DNA of 64,000 nucleotides from Nitzschia sp. pyKryTriq1 (lineage: Eukaryota; Bacillariophyta; Bacillariophyceae; Bacillariales; Bacillariaceae): positions 1,984,001 through 2,048,000 of the forward strand of contig OY101123.1 in the NCBI GenBank assembly GCA_956465555.1. The letters are read 5' to 3'. Every line of letters begins with the position of its first letter. Position 1 is the stretch's first letter. Positions 1-10,148 of the stretch are shown here, piece by piece. A program made the position numbers and the translations under genes. The notes beneath the pieces were generated by a model that was not told the DNA's origin, did no database searches, and saw only the letters and a program-made list of their open reading frames with translations.

Positions 1-748
1 TGTAATCTTCCATCAAAATACTCTTGGTGGGATCTTCCAACAAGACCAGTACTTCCACATTGGCAAATCCTTCTTCCAATAGTTTGCGGGTACTAAAACA
101 TTTGCGGACCTGCAAGGGCTCTTCATCCTCAAGGTTACTTTCCACCACATAATCGACGAGTGTATGATAGATTGGAATTCCCGTCCCATCCGGATCTTGT
201 CCCAACGTGACCTGCAAGACATTGCCGAATATTTTACTACGAGATTCTTCCGATTCAAAAATCGATGGTTCGACTTGCGACGCATTCCGTGTCGCGCTGA
301 CCAACCATACCGTCCATCCCACGGCGCATGCCAAACACAACCAAATGTCCGAAAGGGAGGAATAGACGTTGGCACGTCGGTTCCGATCGCGTTCATACTT
401 GTAGCCACTACCCGATTTGTAATGATCGTATCGTCTCAAGTCCCGCTGCCGCATACGCATAATATTCTCATCCTCGTCGTTTTCGACCGGGAATAGCAAA
501 TCCCATAAGTTCCCACTGATATCGTCACTCGATGTATCAAAGTAGTGGGCCAAAAAGGGACATTCGGCAGAAGCACCAGCATCCATAGCAGCATCCATAG
601 CAGCATCCATAGCATCATCATCAATAGCAGTAGCAGCAGCATGAGCAGGAACGGCCTCGGCGTAAGAAACCAAACTTCGACTACTACTACTACTCCTGCT
701 ATTACTACAGGTAGCGACGATTACTAGCAGCAATAGCCGCATCATCAT
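1..748 (-). CDS. Signal-anchored membrane protein, 3' part beyond window edge
   Basis: The frame opens with three successive Met codons (748, 745, 742) and stays open to the first base of the window, so about 249 residues are visible and the C terminus is missing. Residues 1-14 (MMMRLLLLVIVATC) look like a signal peptide. A Ser-rich stretch and an Ala/Asp tract built of DAAM repeats, encoded by a 12-bp tandem repeat near 580-616, follow. A second hydrophobic segment (IWLCLACAVGWTVWLVSA) lies near residues 133-152 and would span a membrane. The part after it (QVTLGQDPDGTGIPIYHTLV) looks like a folded soluble domain. I do not recognise the family. The frame reads as real protein because charged and hydrophobic residues alternate sensibly over the whole length. 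No function is proposed. Confidence 0.7.
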   Translation of the reverse strand, partial: MMMRLLLLVIVATCSNSRSSSSSRSLVSYAEAVPAHAAATAIDDDAMDAAMDAAMDAGASAECPFLAHYFDTSSDDISGNLWDLLFPVENDEDENIMRMRQRDLRRYDHYKSGSGYKYERDRNRRANVYSSLSDIWLCLACAVGWTVWLVSATRNASQVEPSIFESEESRSKIFGNVLQVTLGQDPDGTGIPIYHTLVDYVVESNLEDEEPLQVRKCFSTRKLLEEGFANVEVLVLLEDPTKSILMEDY

Positions 749-1755
749 GATACAGTTGCTACTGCTACTACTACTATCACTTCTTCTTTTCCTGGATGTC
801 ATTGTCATTTATACTATTCATGTGAATAAGGAAGAAATATTCCTCTCTATTATTATTTATTTGCTCATCGTGATGATACCGCGATATGGTACGGTGCTAC
901 CGGTACTGACACGACGTAGACGAGTAAACGTGCTGCTGAAAATCACAAGAAATCTGTACGCATACTGTACCGAGCGAGCGAACGGAAGGATAATAATGTC
1001 GAAATCCGATACAACGGAATGACCGCCTGGCGTGTAACATTGCAATTTATCCAGGAATGAAGAAGAATACTATAAGTAAAACTCTGTGGTGGGTTGCGAG
1101 CCGGCCACGTCCGAGAGCTCATTATTATTATTTGTGACGTCCTTCCGTCTACCGTTCCATCCGAACCCTTCTTGCCGCCGAGACGAGAGATCTTTTCTCC
1201 ACTAACTGCGTACTAAAATACTCGTTCTGTACTCTACTATTATACGTATGTATGATGACGAATACGATGAATAATACTCGTTCCGAACGGGTTGGTTGTT
1301 CGGGCGATTATTGTGGCCGCGAACAACACCCGCAGATCGTGCTCGGCTTTGATACGGCACGCAAGGCTACGTTTGCGACTTTTAGTCATCCGCTGGATGG
1401 ATCCGTTTGTCAAAATATACTTTCAGGATCGCATGAACCAAGACGAGGAGGGAACGGCATGGGTTCGGGATCGGAACTCGCACGAACTCAATGGATCTGT
1501 ACGTGAGAACCAGACAAGCCTTCGGCGGCATTTTGGCATTCACTTGGTGTCACTGGAAGACGGGGCTCTCGAAGCATCGGATGGCGTTCAACGGGAACAG
1601 CAAGAAGAGAAGAAACAGCGATCCAACATCTATCGTCCGATGATGTGGTAGTCTATACATCGCAATTTCATGTTGAATGTTGGAAGGCGAACAAAGCTCA
1701 CATTTCGTGGCCATACATATCCCCAGTAGAAGAAACTGATGGCACCTCCTCTTTT
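749..1755. other. Intergenic region with no confident gene
   Basis: This spacer lies between the divergent start of the membrane protein and the 3' end of the FkbM-type gene. A plus-strand frame at 1252-1506 starts with ATG and an overlapping frame ends at 1651. The second, with stretches such as PFVKIYFQDRMNQDEEG, reads somewhat like protein but has no ATG at its opening. They might be pieces of one decayed or spliced gene. I do not annotate either. A TACCGGTA palindrome lies at 898-905. Confidence 0.4.
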
Positions 1756-3018
1756 TTATGGATGAAAATCACTTTTGGTAATACGATGCTCTCGAATTTC
1801 TTCCGGATATTGTTCGACCCGTTTCTTTCCTTCTTCATAAACCGATTCGTGGGCCCACAGTGTATCACCACGACGAAAATCCATGACATGTTTGTAGCGG
1901 TGTTTTTCCAACAAGGCTTGTAGGTCGGGTTTGGGTCGTTCTACCGACAATGTCAGAAACTGGTACTTGTCAAAGGGAAAGTCTTTCATAATGAACGATT
2001 CGGCTCCCTCCACATCCAAACTCAAATAGTCAATGATGGGTGGAGCTCCAAAGGTTTTTAATATAGTTTCCAAGGAGACGGTATATCGCTTGGTAGGTTC
2101 CGCTCCTGCTGCCGCACCAGGATTCTTTTTCGCAACACCTTTTTTATTATCAAATTGTTCTCCGACAATCCCTCCATATGGTCCCGCATTCGTCGTTTGT
2201 CCCAAAACCACTTCGACTTCTTGATTATCTTTCGCTCCGATGATAGCGCCTACTACATGACAGTTGTTTCGAAAGGCTAAGCGTTGCCAATAAATCGGAT
2301 TCGGTTCAATGCAAATCCCCTTCCAATCCAAATTTTGTTCCAATCCAAACGTATTGGATGCCCATACCGCATCATTGGCTGCCAAGTCGACAAAGAACTT
2401 GCCGTGGCCAAAGTCGAAAAATTTGGCAATGGCTACATCTTGTCCATGTTGTCCGAACCATTCACCCTTTATATCCGTCTTGTGAAGGGGTGATGTTTTC
2501 AAATACCACTTCAATGGAATGCCTTGGGACAAATGATCAAACTTTCCGTAATAGGAATAAATGGGATGAAATCCTGTTGGTAATGAATCAAGAATATCAA
2601 TCTTCTTTGCAGTAGTTGTGACTGCTGCTGCTGCTGATGATGATGATGATGAGGAGGAGGAGGATGCGGATGATAAAGGCGGAGGACATCGTAGATTGTT
2701 GTTATTCAAAGAAGATGAAGGCTGATGCTGATGGTCCAACGTCGTCACCACCATCATCCATATTATACCCAAAACGAATCCTGTCAAGACGAGTAAGAAA
2801 TCTCGGAACGTAAAGCTGCTGATGAACGAGGATGAGGATGAGGATGAGAATGGCCGTGATGCTGCTCGTCCAGCAGAAGAAGAATTATTACTGACAGCAG
2901 GCCCTGTTGGTCGGCGCGGTGGTGCGGCCGATGTAGTAGTATTAGAGGATGAGGAGGGCCGTGATTTGAGACTATTGGCCATGTTGTTGTTGTTACTGTT
3001 GTTGTTACGTATATGCAT
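1756..3018 (-). CDS. FkbM-type SAM-dependent methyltransferase, type II membrane protein
   Basis: This 420-residue protein has a low-complexity Asn/Ser N terminus, one membrane anchor near residues 74-93 (FLLVLTGFVLGIIWMMVV), a Ser/Ala linker, and a C-terminal Methyltransf_21/FkbM-like domain from about residue 185. The domain shows GQHGQDVAIAKFF at its start, the SAM-binding strand KFFVDLAANDAVWASNT, an acidic strand end ICIEPNP, and the family's late motif YLSLDVEGAE. The topology suggests a Golgi or ER membrane enzyme with a luminal catalytic domain, which would fit methylation of a sugar or other secretory substrate. That role is inference, because FkbM-family members act on many substrates. 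The start is the first ATG in an uninterrupted frame, and no intron is needed. Confidence 0.8.
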   Translation of the reverse strand: MHIRNNNSNNNNMANSLKSRPSSSSNTTTSAAPPRRPTGPAVSNNSSSAGRAASRPFSSSSSSSFISSFTFRDFLLVLTGFVLGIIWMMVVTTLDHQHQPSSSLNNNNLRCPPPLSSASSSSSSSSSSAAAAVTTTAKKIDILDSLPTGFHPIYSYYGKFDHLSQGIPLKWYLKTSPLHKTDIKGEWFGQHGQDVAIAKFFDFGHGKFFVDLAANDAVWASNTFGLEQNLDWKGICIEPNPIYWQRLAFRNNCHVVGAIIGAKDNQEVEVVLGQTTNAGPYGGIVGEQFDNKKGVAKKNPGAAAGAEPTKRYTVSLETILKTFGAPPIIDYLSLDVEGAESFIMKDFPFDKYQFLTLSVERPKPDLQALLEKHRYKHVMDFRRGDTLWAHESVYEEGKKRVEQYPEEIREHRITKSDFHP

Positions 3019-3429
3019 GGCTTTGTTGGGGCGTTCAGTTCGAGGTGTCTTGGGTCGCTACTAGTGGCATGCTATGTTGTACTATGTTGACATCTAACGA
3101 TGCGATAGGTGAGACGAGCGCGGTGATGGCGGGATGGGCAGCATGAAAGGAGAAAGGTCACAAAAGAAAAGTAAGTGTAATATAGTCATCACATCATACA
3201 AGTACGCGGTATTTTACGCGGGCAGAAGATCTTTTTTTTCATTTGATGCATTATTTTTTGGCTGGACGCGCGATGCGCAAGCAGGACGACAACGATCGAC
3301 GACGACTGAGACTGAATGAATGACTTCTCACTCCCCGTTTCAAAATGCACGCGTGCGTCCTCGACCATAATATGGCGCACATACTGCAGCATTGTTTTGC
3401 GATATTAACACAGTAATATGCGTCTTGCA

Positions 3430-3464
<35 letters not shown>

Positions 3465-3658
3465 CTCTTGATAATCTATATGTATTGCATCGCAGCCACG
3501 ACCCCTGGCATTTATTGGATTTCCTGTCGTGGATGTCCACCGTACAGTTACGAACGAGAGCAGGTTGGCAAGTGGCTGATTCATTGTTCGGAATCGAATG
3601 TCGATGAAACATGGAGTCGTATTCAAACCGCCGTACAAGTACAGCAGGGGCATCATGA
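3019..3658. other. Intergenic region containing a (TC)n microsatellite
   Basis: This spacer separates the FkbM-type gene from the bacterial-like TPR gene; both are on the minus strand. It holds a perfect (TC)n run at about 3432-3461 and no convincing reading frame. The overlapping frames here are repeat translations (REREREREC and similar). Confidence 0.6.
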
Positions 3659-4789
3659 TCAGCAGCACGAGACTACTCGTAGTAGTAGTAGTAGTAGTAG
3701 TAGTACTGGGCAAGAAACAGCAGGAAATGCTTTTGTTCCTGCGGTCGCCGCCAAAGTCGCCACGAAACTCTCCGCAAGATTAATAGCGTAAATCTGGTAC
3801 AGGTTGGGTTGAAGCGCTTCTTTTTCTCTTTGAATGGAATAGGATTTTCTAAGGTAGAAGATGGCGGAATCATACATTTTATTTTGAAGCACGAGCGTTC
3901 CCATATTGTTAAGGATGGCGGTGTGGACATAGGAGTTAGTTTCCAAGGTGCCCTCAATGGTTGACAACGCCCTGTGCCAATAGAACAATGCCGAATCGTA
4001 TGCTTCGAGATTATTATATACACTGCCTAGATTTTCTTGAAGTGCGTGCACACGTTCGGCTGTACGCCGGTCTTTGGTCAGTTCATAATAATGGAAGGCG
4101 TACGCTTTGGCAGATTCTAGATTCATCGCCTCATTATTGTAAGTGAAGAGGTTATTGATGGTGGTATGATAGTCCCTTTGAGATTGATAAGTATCCGGAT
4201 AGAGTTCCATGAAGATTGGAACCTGAGACTCCAATAATTGGATGGCCTCATCTATTTGGCCAAGGCGATGATGAACTGCAGCATCTTCACTGTTTACAAT
4301 TAGATAGGAGGCCTCAATTGAATAGAAGCTGGTGTCATAATGTGATCTGTTCTGCGTGGGGATAGCCAGGTACACAGATTTTGCCATGTTGACGTAGTGT
4401 TGCGAACTATCATACACACCTAATCGGGTGAAGGTTTTGGCGAGTTCTCCCAACGCTTGTATCTGGCTCTCATGCGGCCGTTCATAAACATCAAAACAAA
4501 TGGTGGCTGCATCTTTATAATGGCGAAGCGCACTTAGGTAATCACCCAAGGCTGTTTCGGAATAGGCTTTGTTGGTTAGACTAGATGCAAATTCGATACT
4601 GTTGGCGCCATATTCAGTTTGTGCTGCATCCATGCAGTGCTTCTCATATTCTCCTGCGCGGTAGGCGGCAATGCTTCCTTGGTTTAATGCTTTCCAGTTT
4701 TGGCCAGATGTAGTAAACGAAACTACAACAAAGAAGACAATCTGAATACGCACCATTTCCATAAAACTAATGAAATCTTCAAATACCAT
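3659..4789 (-). CDS. TPR-repeat protein of bacterial type, truncated at its C terminus
   Basis: The predicted 376-residue product has a signal peptide (VRIQIVFFVVVSFTTSG, best started from the internal Met of MVRIQ), then tetratricopeptide-type helical repeats. Examples are AYRAGEYEKH, SLTNKAYSETALGDYLSALRHY, ALGELAKTFTRLGVYDSSQHY, LGSVYNNLEAYDSALFYWHRAL and ILNNMGTLVLQNKMYDSAIFYL. The style, including AYRAGEYEK and EYGANSIEFASSL, is that of Bacteroidetes TPR or TPR-CHAT proteins. The last 30 or so residues (beginning near ATLAATAGTKAF and ending in a Leu run) translate a diatom-like triplet repeat, so the bacterial homology appears to stop near 3770. The coding sequence lacks the Gln, Asn and Ser homopolymers common in neighbouring genes. 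It starts 30 bp after the DUF1801 gene on the same strand. It is either a transferred fragment or an assembly chimera. Confidence 0.65.
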   Translation of the reverse strand: MVFEDFISFMEMVRIQIVFFVVVSFTTSGQNWKALNQGSIAAYRAGEYEKHCMDAAQTEYGANSIEFASSLTNKAYSETALGDYLSALRHYKDAATICFDVYERPHESQIQALGELAKTFTRLGVYDSSQHYVNMAKSVYLAIPTQNRSHYDTSFYSIEASYLIVNSEDAAVHHRLGQIDEAIQLLESQVPIFMELYPDTYQSQRDYHTTINNLFTYNNEAMNLESAKAYAFHYYELTKDRRTAERVHALQENLGSVYNNLEAYDSALFYWHRALSTIEGTLETNSYVHTAILNNMGTLVLQNKMYDSAIFYLRKSYSIQREKEALQPNLYQIYAINLAESFVATLAATAGTKAFPAVSCPVLLLLLLLLRVVSCC

Positions 4790-4819
4790 TTTGCACTATT
4801 GATCTCAGAACTGCTTATT

Positions 4820-5176
4820 CTATTTTGTAGACAGCTCGTTTACCCTGAACTTCACAATTCTGGAGATTAATGCCAGGGGCATCGGCTGATCTAGCGGAAA
4901 TTGTACTGATCCTTTTCCTTGCTTGTATTTAGAAAGCTCCCCTGAGAAAGCTTCATGCCCGGTAGGGGTGGCGTAGAAACCGATGTGTTTTTTGAATGCT
5001 GCAAAGTGAACGAGATTTCCATTTTGCGCGAAGGTGGGAATGCCGTAACTGATTTTTTCTTCCGCTTCGGGAGCAGCCTTACGGATGGTTTCGCGTATTT
5101 GACTCAGTATCGCCTGGATGTCTGCAGGGAAGCCTGCAATGTAGTTATCGATATTTTTTGGTTTTTGCTGATGCAT
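4820..5176 (-). CDS. DUF1801 (YdhG-like) small protein of bacterial type
   Basis: A compact 118-residue protein starts at an ATG and carries the family hallmarks: an N-terminal helix with DNYIAGFPADIQAILSQIRE, the central EEKISYGIPTFAQNGNLVHFAAFKKHIGFYATP, and the C-terminal KGSVQFPLDQPMPLALISRIVKFR. It is full length for DUF1801. The family is common in bacteria, including Bacteroidetes, and its biochemical role is poorly known; some members are annotated as iron-chaperone-like. It lies just upstream of the TPR gene in the same orientation with 30 bp between stop and start, which is bacterial operon spacing and unusual for this genome. No intron, leader peptide or homopolymer is present. The pair is best read as one bacterial segment. 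Confidence 0.75.
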   Translation of the reverse strand: MHQQKPKNIDNYIAGFPADIQAILSQIRETIRKAAPEAEEKISYGIPTFAQNGNLVHFAAFKKHIGFYATPTGHEAFSGELSKYKQGKGSVQFPLDQPMPLALISRIVKFRVNELSTK

Positions 5177-5544
5177 TCTTACCGCACTTGTTGCTTATTA
5201 AAGGTAACAAATACGTGTAATAGTAACTCAGTTCCTACGCGAATCTGTGTTGAAACAACGTGGAAACAACCAGACTATTGTATCGATAAGATAACAAAGT
5301 CAGCCTCAGTTGAACACACCGTGTAACAGTAACCTTCGTATTGTTAGATTCGTAGACAACAATGAGATCAAGGGATGATACTCATTGTTGCTACTTTATT
5401 CAACCATTTAATAGAAGAACGAACATCTGTTGAAGAGGGACTTCGATCGGAGGAGTCCAACACCGAACGAAGGACAGACGCTAGTGATTCGATCAAGGAC
5501 TTAGAATGTACGGTGTTACGAAATCAATAGATTCCAATTTTATA
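5177..5544. other. Spacer between bacterial-like pair and LINE fragment
   Basis: I see no gene here. The right-hand limit of the bacterial-like segment must fall in or near this stretch. The part from about 5390 (starting GAAGAACGAACATC) could belong to an unrecognised repeat. Confidence 0.4.
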
Positions 5545-6355
5545 ATAGTTTAGTCTGGACTCACGGTCTGCTCATTGAGTCCAAACTCAAGGCGGGCGAG
5601 CTCAAGGAGGCCTGGGGAGCCCTCCAAGCATGGTACCGCCACGCTGGAGACCGCCCCCAGAAACCCTCGAGACAAGACCTCGACATGATGACGGCAGAGC
5701 GCGTCGACCTGTATCGGAAGCGTGACGATTGGCCTGCCTTGTACCGAAACCTCTCCCGCGCTCGCCAGAGATGGGGACAGGTCCGCCGCGTGTTAACACG
5801 GGACGGCGCAACACCGAGAATCTCAGGGATGTTCTACAAAGCCATCGTACAGTCGGTCTTACTTTATGGGTGCGAGACGTGGACCATCACGCCGAGGATG
5901 TTGAATGCCCTCCGGGGCTTTCACCATCAGGTAGCGCGCAGGATTGCGGTGCGCCTCCCGAACAAGCTCCGAGACGGTAGTTGGGACTACCCGAGGATCG
6001 AAGTTGCCCGTAGTGAAGCAGGGCTTTACACCATCGAGCATTACATCGCAATCCGACAGAGCAATTTCGTCGACAAAGTGGCAATCCGCCCAATCAAACA
6101 GTTATGTGACAATGCAACCCGCCGGAGTGGAGACTCTAGTAGACTCTACTGGTGGACTCAACCAACCCTGGAGCTAGACGAAGAAGCACAGGCGGCCGTG
6201 GTATCCGACCAGGAATCCGACGGGGAACAAGAGTAGGTAGTCTAAGAACGCACTTAGTAGTCTAGTCTAAGTGCCTGCGAGCCTCTGGTGGGATTGATAT
6301 CCCGTTCTAACCACGCTCAATGGGACTAGAGACAGTTAACAACAACAACAACATA
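5545..6355 (+). mobile_element. LINE (non-LTR retrotransposon) 3' fragment
   Basis: An open frame of about 226 residues, ending at a stop at 6234-6236, begins without an ATG near 5559. Its first part (LKEAWGALQAWYRHAG, then DLDMMTAERVDLYRKRDD) resembles the linker before a LINE reverse transcriptase. From about 5730 it reads as the end of the reverse transcriptase: RNLSRARQRWGQVRRVL, SGMFYKAIVQSVLLYGCETW and MLNALRGFHHQVARRI. That order is typical of non-LTR elements, in which the thumb region carries the LLYGCETW-type motif. The catalytic palm (FADD-type motif) is absent, so the copy is 5'-truncated and internally deleted. About 100 bp after the stop there is an (AAC)n run at roughly 6338-6353, which may be the element's simple-repeat tail. 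Its GC content is visibly higher than that of the flanks. No target-site duplication could be fixed by eye. Confidence 0.75.
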
Positions 6356-6517
6356 CAGTATTATTAGCTCTCTTGAGGAACGAGCAATCCAGTCGACGGT
6401 CAGTGGCGGGTATCCATTGATTTATTGTATTGTTCTTGAAAAGACTGCGCGTCGTCGAGTCTGTTTCAAGTACAGTAGTGCTACTACTCTAGTAGTAGTA
6501 CTCGTACCTACTACTAG
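6356..6517. other. Short spacer rich in TAC/GTA motifs
   Basis: Only repeated tactactagtag-type motifs are visible here, downstream of the apyrase stop codon. Confidence 0.4.
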
Positions 6518-8719
6518 CTAGTCGCAACCGCTGGTAATCGAAGGAATGACTTGGTAGTCCTGTCGATTCCGTCGGGTGCTGCTACGCGTCACTACTTGAC
6601 GTCGTACAGCGACCCATGCCAAACCAAGGACCAATCCAACAGTAACTGCCACAATATAGGGAGTCTCAACAGCAAAGCGGGAGGATCCGCCTCCTTCTGG
6701 TCTGGACATTCCAAGAAAAAGAGGCTTTTCAGCCTTCTTGTGGGGGTGGTGTTTGCTGCTGCTGCTGGTGGTGGTGGAATAGCCGCCGTGATCCTTCTTG
6801 TTTTTACTATTCTTTTTGGATTCCGATTCCAGTTGAAATTTACCACCAAAGTCCCAAGGCAAGGTGTTGATTTCATACAACACGGCACCCAATGCCCACC
6901 CTAGCTTTTGTCCGTTGACGACATCGGCAGCTTCAATTTCATAGTCCAGTGGAAAGCCATAACCGATATGAAGCATCTCAAACGTCAAAGTCGCACGGAA
7001 ACAGAATTGATAGAGTTCGTCATCCTTGACTGGGTTTTCCGACAAGAAATTGTAGTCTTCGAGTTCACGTTTATTCATGTTGCAAATCCGCCGGGCTCCT
7101 TCTTGGACTTGAATGACTTTGGCTCGCGAGGGGAGTTGCAAGAACATCCACACATCGTTGTAGTTGGATGTTACAATGAACTCGTCGTCCACGGAATTCT
7201 CCTTGGGCAAGGGGGGTTGATACACTCCCGCAAAGGAACAATCTCCATCGTGCGAAAACTCGACCCAGTCTTTATTCGCGTCTTTTCGTAACAAGGCACG
7301 TGTCAATAGGCTACAAGAATCAAAGTCCGCTTTATTGTTGGACATGATGACATTGTAGGGTGTCGAATGCGGATCACTACGTGGCAAGGGTCGCCCTTGA
7401 TCGTCAAAATGAATCCAAGAGGTAAAGTTGACCTCGGCATGACTCGGAAGACACGGATTGATGGTCGTACTGTTTAATCCACGTTTGTAGAGACGCGCAT
7501 TCAATCGGGACCATGCTCCATTGACTCCAAAGTACAAGTAGGAGTGGGCATAAATGTTCCAATGTCGGGCCCCACCGATCTGCAGCTTCACCAGATTGGC
7601 CATGACATCGCCGTCATTTTGGAACCATGCTATTTGAGTCGATGCTCCTCCCATTTCTAGAAGAAAAAAAAGCAAGAACGACAAACGACAAGCAGGCGAT
7701 GAGATGAATGGCGTGGCTTTTCTTATGATCATAATCATCATAATCATCAGCAGCATCCATTTGAAAATGTCCAACTTACCCAGCATCCCCCATGTCCGAT
7801 GAGGGTTGAGAACCACTCCCTTTCCTTCCGTATCCTTGACCAATTTTCCCATGGCGAAATTGACAGCGGCCCAACCGTACATGGCCTCTTCCTCGCCCGA
7901 AATGACCCTAGCACGTTCGGGATCCTCAAAGTTAAAGGGATTGAACGTCGTATTCTTTTGAAACAACTCCTGGACGGCATTGATCAAACGGACCCGCATA
8001 GGGGTCGGCAAGGTTCGTAATCCACCGGTAGCCTTGAGATAGATGGGATAGCGATGCCAATCGTCTTGTTTGTCGGAAAGGACTGTTCGGGCAAAATCAA
8101 GCAGAGGACCCAAATAATGAATCAGTTCTTGTTGCAGCAATTCATCAGTCGGAATAAAGGCGAGATTGTCCAGTCCCGGCTTGAGACGATTCGTCCATCG
8201 GGTATTGGTGGTCGGCAGGCTGATCTTGAAGCCATTCAGTGCTTGGGTAAGTTCTTCGGCCGTGTAGAGAATGCGGCGTTCAAATTCGTAGATATGAATC
8301 CGAGTACCTTGCGATCCCGCATCAATCATCAAGGCTTGCATGGTCTCTCTGTCGGGTGGTGGCAATCCCCTTTTGTTGTACTTGGATTGGTGAATTTGGA
8401 GTTTCTTGGGCACTTCTTGTTGCCGTGCTGCGACTGCTGTTAGATTGGTAATATTTTGGCCTTCTGCCATATCCAAAGCCTCATTCTCTTCTTCATCCTC
8501 TTCTTCTCCGTCGTCGTCGCCGTCGTCGTCCTTGTGATGACAATGATGATGACTTCGACAACGGTGATGTCGTCCCTTGTGCTTTCTCTTTAATTGCCGA
8601 TGTTCTGGTGGTGCTTCGTCCTCGACACCTTCTTCCTGTCCTCCGCCTGATGCTCGTTGGAGACTCAGCTCCCAGGACTTGCGATCTTCCAAGGGATGCA
8701 TCATCATACCAGTGGTCAT
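6518..8719 (-). CDS. GDA1/CD39-family apyrase (nucleoside di/triphosphatase)
   Basis: All five apyrase conserved regions are readable: ACR1 LMIDAGSQGTRIHIYEF, ACR2 YLKATGGLRTLP, ACR3 VISGEEEAMYGWAAVNF, ACR4 EMGGASTQIAWF and ACR5 NGQKLGWALGAVLYEIN. The enzyme hydrolyses NTPs and NDPs to NMP, typically in the ER/Golgi lumen or at the cell surface. A single membrane helix (PYIVAVTVGLVLGLAWVAV) lies near the C terminus. The N terminus is His-rich and acidic (KHKGRHHRCRSHHHCHHK) with no clear signal peptide. One intron at 7657-7779 (GTAAGT...TTCTAG on the minus strand) interrupts the codon before ACR4; removing it gives GMLEMGGASTQ and a protein of 692 residues. The intron is 123 nt with no in-frame stop, so the unspliced RNA is also open. 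Start ATG at 8719. Confidence 0.88.
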   Translation of the reverse strand: MTTGMMMHPLEDRKSWELSLQRASGGGQEEGVEDEAPPEHRQLKRKHKGRHHRCRSHHHCHHKDDDGDDDGEEEDEEENEALDMAEGQNITNLTAVAARQQEVPKKLQIHQSKYNKRGLPPPDRETMQALMIDAGSQGTRIHIYEFERRILYTAEELTQALNGFKISLPTTNTRWTNRLKPGLDNLAFIPTDELLQQELIHYLGPLLDFARTVLSDKQDDWHRYPIYLKATGGLRTLPTPMRVRLINAVQELFQKNTTFNPFNFEDPERARVISGEEEAMYGWAAVNFAMGKLVKDTEGKGVVLNPHRTWGMLGKLDIFKWMLLMIMMIMIIRKATPFISSPACRLSFLLFFLLEMGGASTQIAWFQNDGDVMANLVKLQIGGARHWNIYAHSYLYFGVNGAWSRLNARLYKRGLNSTTINPCLPSHAEVNFTSWIHFDDQGRPLPRSDPHSTPYNVIMSNNKADFDSCSLLTRALLRKDANKDWVEFSHDGDCSFAGVYQPPLPKENSVDDEFIVTSNYNDVWMFLQLPSRAKVIQVQEGARRICNMNKRELEDYNFLSENPVKDDELYQFCFRATLTFEMLHIGYGFPLDYEIEAADVVNGQKLGWALGAVLYEINTLPWDFGGKFQLESESKKNSKNKKDHGGYSTTTSSSSKHHPHKKAEKPLFLGMSRPEGGGSSRFAVETPYIVAVTVGLVLGLAWVAVRRQVVTRSSTRRNRQDYQVIPSITSGCD

Positions 8720-9533
8720 GATTTTCGGAGTGTATAGACTCTCTACTCTGGAGGAGTCTCAGTATGTCGATGATTTACTTGTGTGCCTGCTCTGATGAGG
8801 AGAGCGAACCGAGAACCGATCGAAAGAAAGAAAGGATCGGATATTTCCCACTCCGATCCGTCCCGTCCGTGCATAGTCCCGTATCTTTTCGACACATCAT
8901 GTACCGGTACCGTATGCGTACCAGGTACCGCTACCGGCAGATAGACAGCAACACACACATACGTACGCGTTGTTGTTTGTTTGTTGGTGCCGGCCGACTC
9001 GCAAAGGAACCCGGAGAGAGTTAGTTGCCATTACGCGCGATCGCGAGGATCGCGCAGCATCCCGCAAACATCGGAGGACCACAAAAAAAAATTTGAAAAT
9101 TCGGATGTCGAGCGCGACGCGCATTGACACCCAGCGTAGCAATTCTACCAAGGTTTACGTACCGGTACAGTATTCATCAGCCCCGAACTCCCTCGAGGTC
9201 CAATGAGAGGTCCCTACCTGGTACAGCGTACGAAAAAGAGACGTGCTGGCTGGCATCGCCGCAAAACATCGTGATGAAAGCAAGAGGTAATCGCGATGCT
9301 TTCACCGCGTTGTTATTGTGCGTGGTCGGTGTATGGCGAAAACAAAAGCAAGAAGAGGAGGACCAAATCCGCCCAAGCACGGCGAAAACACGCACTAACC
9401 AAAACACACTACGTGTGATCGCACTTATCATCATCATCGATCCTCGCTCTCTCACCAGCATCGTCGCATCGATCATCTTTTCTCGTCGGTACAATAATAT
9501 AATCGCCTTTGAGGGCAAACGTGCCGTTGACGA
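8720..9533. other. Divergent promoter region with GGTACC/ACCGGT palindromes
   Basis: This 0.8-kb spacer lies between the divergently transcribed apyrase and DUF6824 genes. It holds GTACCGGTAC at 8901-8910, further GGTACC-type motifs up to 8935, and TACCGGTA at 9160-9167. The open frames seen here are short and lack coding character. Confidence 0.45.
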
Positions 9534-10115
9534 ATGCAAAAAGACCGTCTATTATCATCGTCCAGTAAAGCCTCCTGTGTCATGGTAGCGAAAAGAGAGG
9601 ACGAAAAAAGTGCCAGTAGTAGTAGTAGCGTCAGCCAGAACCCGCGACGAGAACTCCTCGAGTCGGATGGTGGAGAAGCGGCTCTCGTGAAAGCCACAGT
9701 GTCCGCAAATATCAATGTCGAGGATATCCAGCCCTTGACTGATCATCATCATCCTCATCATCATCATCATCATGACAATATCGTGACATCCAAAGAGGAA
9801 GCAACGGGTAGTGGTGAAGCCATCTTGGTCCTGCCTCCTCCAGCTACTAGTAGTAATCGTACGAGTCAGCCAATCGTGGAAGAAGGATCTTCTGAAACGA
9901 AGGATCATGATGATGATACTATTGTCAAGACATCATCCGATCCCGCCGAGATAGGAGCAACAGCAGCTGCTCCTCATAGCGTGGTTGTCAACCAAGAAAC
10001 GTCGGTAGCGTCCACCATTCCGTCGTCCTCCATCATCAATCCTACCGATATCGAGTAAGTGATGCGTCTTTTCATCCATGTTCTTGATTCTTCGCTTGTT
10101 TGCTTGATTGTTTGC

Positions 10116-10148
<33 letters not shown>

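Noticed and set aside
13-408. Minus-strand open frame at the left edge
   Set aside because: It is a shadow. The real minus-strand gene is in another frame, begins at 748, has a signal peptide and a membrane helix, and runs off the window.
1252-1651. Two overlapping plus-strand frames that read partly like protein
   Set aside because: Only the first starts with ATG, the second has no ATG at its opening, and no family or splice pattern joins them.
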